A stretch of 64,000 nucleotides of DNA, taken from contig NZ_KQ948745.1 in assembly GCF_001514195.1 (NCBI RefSeq), forward strand, positions 124,001 to 188,000, written 5' to 3'. Position numbers and translations under genes: made by a program. Under the pieces are notes generated by a model. The model was not told the origin of the DNA. It did not search any database and was given only the letters and a program-made list of their open reading frames with translations. Of the stretch, positions 20,143 through 27,381 are shown in pieces; the stretch's first letter is position 1, and each line of letters begins with the position of its first letter. The stretch is from Streptomyces griseorubiginosus. GTDB lineage: Bacteria > Actinomycetota > Actinomycetes > Streptomycetales > Streptomycetaceae.

Positions 20143-23028
20143 TCACAGCAGCCCGTCCCACATCTCCTCGAGCAGCACCGACCACCAGCTCTCCGGCGAC
20201 CCCAGCGCAGCCGGGTCGAACGAGGCCAGCTGCGCCTGGAAGTCGACGGTCCAGCGGCCCGCCTGCTCCTGGTTGAGGCCGAAGCGCAGCCGCCACATCC
20301 GGCCGAGCAGCGCGAGACAGCGCTGGAACTCGGGCAGACCGGTGTTCACGAACTGCGGCGGCACGGGCGCACCACCCGGGCCCGCCTCCACGGGTACGGC
20401 GACGATGTTCGCCGTCCCGTACTGCACACAGATCGCCTTGCCGAAGTCGCTGCCCGTGACGAGGTACGAGCCCGCGTCGGAGGCCGGCCGCACCCCGCGT
20501 TCGGCGGCGAGTTCCGCCAGCGTCGGCACTGGGCGCCCCGGCTGGGCCTGCGCCCAGAAGAACGGGCCCATGTCCAACGGCAGCCCCGCCACCACCAGCG
20601 AGTGCGCGACGACCGGCGGCACGCCCTGGCGGTCCACGGCGATCTGCTCGAACCGGAAGACGCCCGGACCGAACGCGGCCCCGAGTTCCTGGGCGATGCC
20701 CTCCGGGGGGATCGGGGGCGCGGCCTGGACCGGCGGCAACGGGGCACGCACCGGTGCCGGGCGAGCGGGACCGTCCGCCACCTGGTGCAACTCGCCCTGG
20801 TGGGCCAGCAGTTGCTGCATGCCCTGCTGGCGGCTGGCGTGATCCGTGCCGTAGGGCGCGATGCTGGTGATCCGCGCCTGCGGCCACTGCTCCCGGATCA
20901 TCCGCGCGCAGTACGCGCCCGGCAGCTCGCAGGACTCCAACTCGGTGTGCAGCTCCAGCACCTGGTTCGGCGGCACGTTCATGGCGCGCAGCTCGTGGAA
21001 GATCTGCCACTCCGGATGCGGTGTCCCCGGCGCGGAACGCCGGATCAGCTGCTGCTCCGACCCGTCCTGCGCGCGGTACCGCAGCACGGCCTGGTAGCCG
21101 GGACCGACGGTGGGCTGCGACTGCTGGGGATAGCCGTAGGCCGGCGCCGGCGCGGGAGCGGGCTGCCCGGGAGGCGGAGGAACGGCGCCGGGCGGCGGCG
21201 CCATCGGGCCGGGGTGAGCCGGCACGGCACCGGGGGGTGCTACGGCTCCTGGCGGCGGGGGCGGTGTCGCGCCGGGCGGGGCCGGGGGCATGCCGGGGGC
21301 ACCGGGAAAGGGCGGGGCCGTGGACAGGACGGTCTCCGCGTGATGGACGCCGCCGGGCACACCGGGGGGACCCGGAACCTGCGCCGGACCGGGAGCGCCG
21401 GGTGGCGGGGGCGGGGGCGGGGTGCCTGGCGCACTTGAGGTACCGGGCTCGTTGGGGAACACCTGCGTTCCGGACGCACCGGGGCCATGGGGGAACGCCG
21501 AGCCACCGGACGTGTTCGGGGCTTCGGGAAACGCAGGCCCGCCGGACGTGCTCGGCGCAGCGGGGAACGCGGGTGCACCAGACGTGTCCGGCGCAGCGGG
21601 GAACGCAGGCCCGGCAGACGTGTTCGGGGCTTCGGGGAACGCGGAGGCCCCAGGCGCACCCGGACCACCGGAGGCACCCGACGCACCCGGCGTACCCGGA
21701 CCGCCGGACGCACCCGGCGCACCCGGAAACGCCGGACCACCAGAAGCATTCGGAGCCGCCGAAGCACCAGGAGCCCCCGGACCACCGGACGCACTCGGGG
21801 CGCCCGGCCCACCCGACGCCCCAGGGAATCCCTGCGTCCCCGGCGGAGGCGGAGGCGGAGGCGGCGGCACCGGGCCAGATCCGGCGCCGGTGCCCGGGGC
21901 AGGCGGCGCGCCCGAGTTCGAGGGCCCCTCGGCCCCCGGCGCCGACACGAACTGGGTAGGCACGTACCCCCCACCCGCGGCGGACGGCGGCGGAGGCGGA
22001 GGCGGCGGAGTCGAGCCCCCGCCCTGCGCAGCACGCCCGGGAGGCGCCAACTTGCTGGTGGCGAGATCGGCGATGTCACCGGCACTCGGCGCGGGCGCCG
22101 GAGCACCAGGCGCCCCCTGCGGGTACCCGTACGAGGCCGGAGCGGGCGCAGCCGGAGCCACGTCATCCGCACCCGAAGCACCCGAAGCACCCGCCGCCCC
22201 CGGAGCACCCGGAGCACCCGAAGCACCCGAAGCACCCGGCCCACCAGAACCCTGCGGATAGCCGTACGAAGCCGCACCCGAAGCCGGAGCCGGCGCACCC
22301 ACCCCCGGCGCACCCACCCCCGGCCCACCCGACGCACCCGCACCCGGCCCACCCACCGTCTGCGGATAGCCGTACGCCGACCCACCAGCGCCAGACCCAC
22401 CAGCGCCGGACCCGCCAGCGCCAGCCCCGTCGGCCCCCGCCCCCCTCGCCGCATCCGAGACCTCCGCACCCGCCGGAACCGCGTCCTCCACCCCGTTCCC
22501 CGGCGGCGAGAACACCGTGTCCGGCAGCGCCACGGACAGGTCCTCACCCTCACCCCCGTTGGTGTCGGTCCCGGTCCAGGGCCGTGCCGCCGAGGCCGCC
22601 CCCGCACCCCCGGCGGAAGAAGCCCCGTCACCGGAGGAGCCGGCGTCGTCCCCGAGCCCCAGCTTGTCCGCCGCGTCCTGCAACCACTCCGGCGGAGTCA
22701 GCAGGAACGACGTCTGGTTCAGGTCCACCCGGGCCGCGGGCGCCGGCACCGCGTCCTCGGGGCCGCCGTCCCGTCCGTACTCCTCCTCGTAGCGCCGGAT
22801 CAGCTCGCCCACCGGCAGCGCGGGCCACAGCGTGGCCTCCCCGCTGTCCCGGGCGATCACCAGCCGCTGGGCGCCACCGTCGGAGCGCGGTCCGTCCGCC
22901 CGGTCCTCGGCCCACACCACGAACCCGAGGCCGAACTCCCGTACCCGCACCTCACGGTGCTGGTACGACGGCACGTCCCCGTTGATCCACTCCTCCGCGC
23001 GCTCCTGCGCCTGCGCGAACGTCACCAT
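20143..23028 (-). CDS. Imm35 - Pro/Gly/Ala linker - deaminase-like - SUKH-4 multidomain protein
   Basis: 961 residues. Domains: 1-95, an Imm35/YrhB-like immunity domain (WINGDVPSY, GFVVWAEDR, RLVIARDSGEATLW); 150-635, a very long low-complexity linker of Pro, Gly, Ala and Ser, including six tandem 12-residue repeats of the form AFPEAPNTSGGP; 638-760, a region resembling nucleic acid/nucleotide deaminase domains of Streptomyces SUKH proteins, with HTELESCELPGAYC near residue 694; 775-961, a SUKH-4-like domain ending in WWSVLLEEMWDGL. The HxE and Cys residues are closer together than in a classical deaminase, so catalysis is doubtful. It is the downstream gene of a two-gene unit with the WHH-SUKH gene (9-base gap). 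No signal peptide, so probably cytosolic. Confidence 0.8.
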   Translation of the reverse strand: MVTFAQAQERAEEWINGDVPSYQHREVRVREFGLGFVVWAEDRADGPRSDGGAQRLVIARDSGEATLWPALPVGELIRRYEEEYGRDGGPEDAVPAPAARVDLNQTSFLLTPPEWLQDAADKLGLGDDAGSSGDGASSAGGAGAASAARPWTGTDTNGGEGEDLSVALPDTVFSPPGNGVEDAVPAGAEVSDAARGAGADGAGAGGSGAGGSGAGGSAYGYPQTVGGPGAGASGGPGVGAPGVGAPAPASGAASYGYPQGSGGPGASGASGAPGAPGAAGASGASGADDVAPAAPAPASYGYPQGAPGAPAPAPSAGDIADLATSKLAPPGRAAQGGGSTPPPPPPPPSAAGGGYVPTQFVSAPGAEGPSNSGAPPAPGTGAGSGPVPPPPPPPPPGTQGFPGASGGPGAPSASGGPGAPGASAAPNASGGPAFPGAPGASGGPGTPGASGASGGPGAPGASAFPEAPNTSAGPAFPAAPDTSGAPAFPAAPSTSGGPAFPEAPNTSGGSAFPHGPGASGTQVFPNEPGTSSAPGTPPPPPPPGAPGPAQVPGPPGVPGGVHHAETVLSTAPPFPGAPGMPPAPPGATPPPPPGAVAPPGAVPAHPGPMAPPPGAVPPPPGQPAPAPAPAYGYPQQSQPTVGPGYQAVLRYRAQDGSEQQLIRRSAPGTPHPEWQIFHELRAMNVPPNQVLELHTELESCELPGAYCARMIREQWPQARITSIAPYGTDHASRQQGMQQLLAHQGELHQVADGPARPAPVRAPLPPVQAAPPIPPEGIAQELGAAFGPGVFRFEQIAVDRQGVPPVVAHSLVVAGLPLDMGPFFWAQAQPGRPVPTLAELAAERGVRPASDAGSYLVTGSDFGKAICVQYGTANIVAVPVEAGPGGAPVPPQFVNTGLPEFQRCLALLGRMWRLRFGLNQEQAGRWTVDFQAQLASFDPAALGSPESWWSVLLEEMWDGLL
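21425..22420. repeat. Low-complexity tandem repeats encoding the Pro/Gly/Ala linker
   Basis: About 1 kb of imperfect repeats inside the 961-residue gene. At about 21430-21660 the period is 36 bp (12 residues, AFP-x-AP-x-TSGGP); at about 22160-22300 it is 9-18 bp (GAPGAS-like). Frame is kept throughout. The skewed composition creates long spurious frames on the other strand. Confidence 0.75.
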
Positions 23029-23037
23029 CGCTGAAGC

Positions 23038-24033
23038 TCACTCCCCCGACACGGAAGAAGACACGGGAACGGAACGGGCGAACCCGCCGTCCACCATCAG
23101 GTTCGCCACCGTCTCCAACTCCGGTGGATTACCGGCCAGTCGGGACAGGAACACGTCGAAGTCCGCACCGCACGGCAGCAGCAGCCGCCGTACCCGCTCG
23201 GCGGGCGGCAGCGAGGGATCGGTGTCACGGGCGTCGTCGTAGGCGCAGAACCAGACCGAACCGATCTCCTCGCCCTTGACCTTCACGGCCAGCAGTCCGC
23301 CCTGGACGAAGCCGATGCCGAGGTAGTCCTTGGTGAGGTGGTCGCGCAGGCACTTGTTGACGTAGACGAGGTCGTTGACCGCCGCCTCGTCCCGCACGGT
23401 GAAGAACGGCTGGTCCACCAGCAGCCCCAACTCCGCGTCCAGCGCGGCCCCCACCGGCGCGGAGCCGCCCGCCGCCTTCAGGAACGAGCGGTAGGCGCCC
23501 GGCAGCCGGTAGCCGAGGTCCTCCTCGACCCCCAGCACCTGGGACTCGGTCACCGCCACCGACGACTTGGGCAGCCCGAAGTGCGCCGGACGCGTCTCCT
23601 GGAGAGGCCGCGTCCCGCGCTTGTTCTGGTCGACGCGGGTCGTCGCGATCCCGCCGTGGTGCCGCAGCAGCGCCTTGACCTCCACCGGGACCAGTTCGAG
23701 GCGGCGCGTGCCCACCACGTGGTGCCAGGTCCAGCCGTGCGGTGTCGCCACCGCAGGGACCGTGTCCCACAGGTCGTGACCGGTCGCCGCCAGCGCCGCG
23801 TTGGCCGACACGTAGTCCGTCAGCCGCAGTTCGTCGACCCCGAAGCCCTCCGGCGGCTCGGCGATCTCGGCGGCGGCACGCGCGTAGGGCGAGAAGTCGG
23901 GGTAGCCGCGCTCGTCCACCCGTACCCCTCTGGGATGACGCGCGGCCCGGACCGGATCCGGGAAATGCACGACCTGCCCGGCATAGGCCGCGTTCGGCGG
24001 CGCGGCTTTCTGCCCGAGCCGACCTGTCGTCAT
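23038..24033 (-). CDS. WHH/HNH nuclease domain fused to a SMI1/KNR4 (SUKH-1) domain
   Basis: 331 residues in two parts. Residues about 35-130 match WHH-type HNH nuclease toxins: RGYPDFSPYA, an ANAAL motif, PHGWTWHHV (His104, His105), RLELVPVEVK and HHGG (125-128). Residues about 160-300 are a SUKH (SMI1/KNR4) domain: LGVEEDLGYRLPGAYRSFL and GLLAVKVKGEEIGSVWF. In polymorphic toxin systems these are usually separate toxin and immunity proteins; here they are fused. No secretion signal. Start ATG at 24033; the 12 bases GCTTCAGCGATG at the start are identical to those at the start of the next gene. Confidence 0.85.
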   Translation of the reverse strand: MTTGRLGQKAAPPNAAYAGQVVHFPDPVRAARHPRGVRVDERGYPDFSPYARAAAEIAEPPEGFGVDELRLTDYVSANAALAATGHDLWDTVPAVATPHGWTWHHVVGTRRLELVPVEVKALLRHHGGIATTRVDQNKRGTRPLQETRPAHFGLPKSSVAVTESQVLGVEEDLGYRLPGAYRSFLKAAGGSAPVGAALDAELGLLVDQPFFTVRDEAAVNDLVYVNKCLRDHLTKDYLGIGFVQGGLLAVKVKGEEIGSVWFCAYDDARDTDPSLPPAERVRRLLLPCGADFDVFLSRLAGNPPELETVANLMVDGGFARSVPVSSSVSGE

Positions 24034-24367
24034 CGCTGAAGCCCCCTGCGGCGCTCTGGTACGAGGCGCGGCGGCTCCCCCTCGCGGGGCGGGCCGTCAC
24101 GCACCGTATCGACTGTCTCGTCCGCCTCCGCGCGTCAACCGCGCGCATCGCGGCGACCACTTGGATCGCGGTGCGAACAGCCTATGCGGTACGACGACGC
24201 CGGTCACCGGCCGCCGGTCAGGCCCGCTCCGCTTCCGTGACCAGCCGTCACCCCGCCGTGACAGCGCGGTCGAACCCGGGCGTGTCGCACCGCCCCAGCT
24301 TCCGCACCAGCCACGCCGTTTGGCAGTCTGTGACCTCCGGGGGGATGCTCGGGAGGGGATGACGATC
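24034..24367. promoter_or_regulatory. Divergent promoter region of the toxin/immunity-domain genes
   Basis: 334 bases without a gene separate the WHH-SUKH and YwqJ-deaminase genes. A TTGGCA hexamer at 24320-24325 is a possible -35 element for the rightward gene, without a clear -10 box. Short GCCGGTCACCGGC-type dyads occur near 24200. No other structure was recognised. Confidence 0.35.
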
Positions 24368-24931
24368 ATGAACACGACGCAGACGGGACCGCACCCAGGG
24401 CCGCAGGACGGCACCACGGCAGGCCTGAACGGCCACCCGCACACGGGTCTCGGCGGCGATCCCCGCATCGGCTGGAGCAGCGCCGAGAGACCCCACGCGC
24501 CCGCCCTCCACCACCGCCGCGACGGCATACTGCCCACCGTCGCCGCCGCCCTCTCCGTCCGCGGCGCCACCCTCACCTCGACCGCCGCCCGCGGCGACGA
24601 GGCACCGCAACTGCACCCGCTCGTCCAGGACTTCCTCGACACCCTCGGCAGCGACCGGCGCGACCGCTTCACCGGCCGCTGTGCCGAGACCATGCTCATA
24701 TCCCGGCAGATCGCCGCCGCCGACGCCGCCCGCAGCAAGCGCGCGGCGCGCAAGCCCATGACCAACGGTGAGGCCCGTCGCGCCCTCAAGCAGGCCAAGC
24801 TCACCGCCCGCCGCATCCGGGAGGACGGCGACCCGCTGCACGGCAGCTTCGCCGCCCCCTGCCGCGCCTGCACCGCCCTGAGCGCCCACTTCGGCGTACG
24901 CATCGTCGACCCGACGACGGACGGCGGCTGA
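24368..24931 (+). CDS. YwqJ-type nucleic acid/nucleotide deaminase
   Basis: 187 residues. The zinc-deaminase signature is intact: CAE at residues 105-107 (GRCAETMLISRQI) and PCRAC at 164-168 (SFAAPCRACTALSAHFGVRI), 57 residues apart. LHPLVQDFLDTL and GDPLHGSFA are further family segments. YwqJ-like deaminases are known as toxin domains of polymorphic toxins; this is a stand-alone copy with a Gly/His-rich N-terminus and no secretion signal. The ATG at 24368 is preferred over 24359 because GGGAGGGG is about 9 bases upstream of it. A SUKH-3 gene follows 128 bases later. Confidence 0.85.
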   Translation: MNTTQTGPHPGPQDGTTAGLNGHPHTGLGGDPRIGWSSAERPHAPALHHRRDGILPTVAAALSVRGATLTSTAARGDEAPQLHPLVQDFLDTLGSDRRDRFTGRCAETMLISRQIAAADAARSKRAARKPMTNGEARRALKQAKLTARRIREDGDPLHGSFAAPCRACTALSAHFGVRIVDPTTDGG

Positions 24932-25059
24932 CTCCTCCACTCCCCCACCCACCGGCACCACCCGCACCACATCCGCACCACCAGCACCACCGCACCACCC
25001 GCAAAACGGCGCCCCGCTCCTCGGCGCCCGCCCATGACCTCGACGAACGCGAAGGGCAG

Positions 25060-25554
25060 ATGCACCCCGACCGCACGCACAGCACCCGTTTCCCCGTCCC
25101 CGTCGACGCCGTCCTGCGCGCCGCCGGCTGGCTCCCCGGACGCTGGGACATAAAGCAGGCCGAGATCTGGGCCGACGCCCTGCGCGAGCACACCTCACCG
25201 GCCGGACACCGGCACGCCGTGTTCCCCGCGGCGGTCGAGGTCTGGGCCGAGTTCGGCGGACTGCACCTGGCCCCCACCGGCCCCGGCCGCCAGGTCGCCC
25301 CCGCCCATCTGCACCTGGACCCGCTGCACGGCCTCCACATGGCCCGCACCCTCGCCGACCTCGGCCGCGCCCTGGACACCGAGGTCTGCCCGCTCGGCGC
25401 CGAGACCGACACCCACGCGCTGCTGGCCATCGACACCGAGGGCCGGGTCTACGCCCTCGACCACACCGGCGACTGGTACCTCGGCCCGGACATCGACCAG
25501 GCCCTGTCCGGCCTCATAGCCGGCATCGAACCGGCCCGCCTCACCGCGGGCTGA
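25060..25554 (+). CDS. SUKH-3 domain immunity-type protein
   Basis: A 164-residue protein of the SUKH-3 family. Typical features are VLRAAGWLPGRWDIKQAEIW at the N-terminus, VWAEFGGLHLAPTGPG in the middle, and LLAIDTEGRVYALDHTGDWYLG toward the C-terminus. SUKH proteins are immunity partners in nuclease and deaminase toxin systems, so this is the likely partner of the YwqJ deaminase upstream. The 128-bp gap holds CACCACCCGCAC-like repeats (24950-25010). The ATG follows GAAGGGCAG. Confidence 0.85.
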   Translation: MHPDRTHSTRFPVPVDAVLRAAGWLPGRWDIKQAEIWADALREHTSPAGHRHAVFPAAVEVWAEFGGLHLAPTGPGRQVAPAHLHLDPLHGLHMARTLADLGRALDTEVCPLGAETDTHALLAIDTEGRVYALDHTGDWYLGPDIDQALSGLIAGIEPARLTAG

Positions 25555-25646
25555 CCACAACCGGGCCCCCACCTCCGGTCGAACCGCCCCGCCCCACCGC
25601 CGGCCGAGCACAACGGGGCCCCTGTGCCGCCGGGCGAACCAGGCCC

Positions 25647-26954
25647 CTACGCCGCCGGAATCACCGCCGACACCCGGAAACCCCCCGCGTCCGTCGGCCC
25701 CGACACGAACACCCCGCCCAGCGCGGAGACACGTTCCTTCATCCCGACCAGGCCGTTGCCCCCCGAGGGCAGCCGGGCCGAGGCCGGGGACGGGACCTCC
25801 GGCGGCGGTTCGTTCTCCACCTGCATCGCGATCTCCGACACCCGGTGCGCCAGCCGTACGTGCGTCTTCGCGCCCGCCGCGTGCTTGTGGACGTTCGTCA
25901 ACGCCTCCTGCACCACCCGGAACGCCGTCTGCTCGATCTCCGCGGCGTACGCCCGCGCGTCCCCCTCGACGGACAGGTCCACGACCATCCCGGCCGCCGC
26001 CGACTGCCCGATCAGCGCGTCCAGGTCGTCCAGACAGGGCCCGTCGGTCTCCTCCACCACCCGGGTCGCCGCGGCCGCCGCCGCCACGCCCACCGCGACC
26101 AGCGGCACCGCGTCCCGCTCCCGCCGGCCTGAGCCGTCCCCGCTGCGCAGCACCCCGAGCATCTCCCGGAGCTCGGTGAGCGCCTGCCGCCCCATGTCCC
26201 CCACCAGGGCCGCGTTCTTGACGGCCTTCTCGGGGTCCTTGCGGGCGACGGCCTGGAGGGCGGCCGCGTGCACCACCATGAGGCTCACCCGGTGCGCGAC
26301 GACGTCATGCATCTCCCGGGCGATGCGGGTCCGTTCCTCGTTGCGCGCCCACTCCGCGCGCTCCTCGGCCCGCTCGGCCAGCAGTTGGAGCTCCCGCTCC
26401 AGGCTGTCGGCCCGCTCGCGCAGGCTCTCCATGAGCCGCCGCCGCGCGCCGACGTACAGCCCGAGCAGTAGGGGTGGCGCGGTCATCCCGATGGCGGTGG
26501 TGATGGAGACGAAGGGGACGAACCAGTCGCCCAGGTCGAGGTCGGCCCGGCCCGGGTCCTGCCGGACCCGCACGAACATCACGATGAGCATCCCGACGAG
26601 GGACATGCCGGCCAGGGAGCCGATGATCCGGCGCGGCAGCTCCGACGCGGCGAGCGTGTAGAGGCCGACGATGCCCATCAGGTAGCCCATCTGGGCGGGG
26701 GTGATCGCGATGCTCACGAGCACCACCGCGATCGGCCACTTGCGGCGGACGACAAGTACCGATCCGGCCAGCACGCCGAACACGATCCCCGCGGCCGTCG
26801 GGATCCCGGCGTCCTCCGCGAACCGGATCCCCTCGAACGCACACTCCACCGCGGACGCCGAGGCCAGGCCCACGTCCAGTACCGCACCGCGCCACCGCAC
26901 CCACCACCACGGCCCCTGCTGAGCCGTGGTGGAGTCTTCCCCCGTCGTGGTCAT
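25647..26954 (-). CDS. Orphan sensor histidine kinase (HisKA_3/NarL-type partner)
   Basis: A 435-residue membrane kinase. An N-terminal block of about five TM helices (residues 30-180) is followed by a HisKA_3 dimerisation domain with the phospho-acceptor His in EERTRIAREMHDVVAHRVS, and a HATPase_c domain with N-box QEALTNVHKHA and G-box GGNGLVGMKERV. Such kinases pair with LuxR/NarL response regulators, but none is adjacent; candidates in the window are at 39719-40486 and the degenerate one at 47735-48421. GGAGG is directly upstream of the ATG at 26954. Confidence 0.9.
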   Translation of the reverse strand: MTTTGEDSTTAQQGPWWWVRWRGAVLDVGLASASAVECAFEGIRFAEDAGIPTAAGIVFGVLAGSVLVVRRKWPIAVVLVSIAITPAQMGYLMGIVGLYTLAASELPRRIIGSLAGMSLVGMLIVMFVRVRQDPGRADLDLGDWFVPFVSITTAIGMTAPPLLLGLYVGARRRLMESLRERADSLERELQLLAERAEERAEWARNEERTRIAREMHDVVAHRVSLMVVHAAALQAVARKDPEKAVKNAALVGDMGRQALTELREMLGVLRSGDGSGRRERDAVPLVAVGVAAAAAATRVVEETDGPCLDDLDALIGQSAAAGMVVDLSVEGDARAYAAEIEQTAFRVVQEALTNVHKHAAGAKTHVRLAHRVSEIAMQVENEPPPEVPSPASARLPSGGNGLVGMKERVSALGGVFVSGPTDAGGFRVSAVIPAA

Positions 26955-27183
26955 GCCTCCAGCCTACGGTCGCCCCGTGCCGGATTTCCGGCGACTTTCG
27001 ACGACTGGTTCACACCACTTCGAGTGACCGGACGACCACAGTCGTGTGCGACGGGGGCCACAGAAACAGGTGGTGCGTGCGGGAGCGCGCCGATCTACAC
27101 CGTCGCGTCGGGGGCCGGTGGTACGGCATAGTAGGAGTCGCCACTCGGCCACCTGACCGTTTGTCCGGTTCGGCCAAGTTTGA

Positions 27184-27255
27184 TCCCCCGTGGTGTAATT
27201 GGCAGCACCGTGGCTTTTGGTGCCATTTGTCCGGGTTCGAGTCCTGGCGGGGGAG
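27184..27255 (+). tRNA. tRNA-Gln (anticodon UUG)
   Basis: A complete cloverleaf of 72 bases: acceptor TCCCCCG with CGGGGGA, D-arm, anticodon stem GTGGC/GCCAT, loop TTTTGGT with anticodon TTG at 27217-27219, and T-arm with GTTCGAGT. The discriminator G at 27255 is followed by encoded CCA (27256-27258). It lies 124 bases before glmU. Confidence 0.95.
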
Positions 27256-27381
27256 CCACAGCACACCGGAACGGCGCACGGGCCCTGACAGCACTGTCGG
27301 GGCCCGCTCTCATGTCGACCGGGAAACGCCCCGGTATCCTGCGGATGTCACCCCACCCTCTCCACAGCCGAAGGGCATCCC

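Noticed and set aside
21425..22420. Repeats resembling a CRISPR array or a separate plus-strand gene
   Set aside because: Units are imperfect, contiguous, without spacers, and keep the reading frame of the minus-strand gene.
24950..25010. GCACCACC-type repeats before the SUKH-3 gene as a regulatory array
   Set aside because: Too degenerate and composition-driven to call a binding site.
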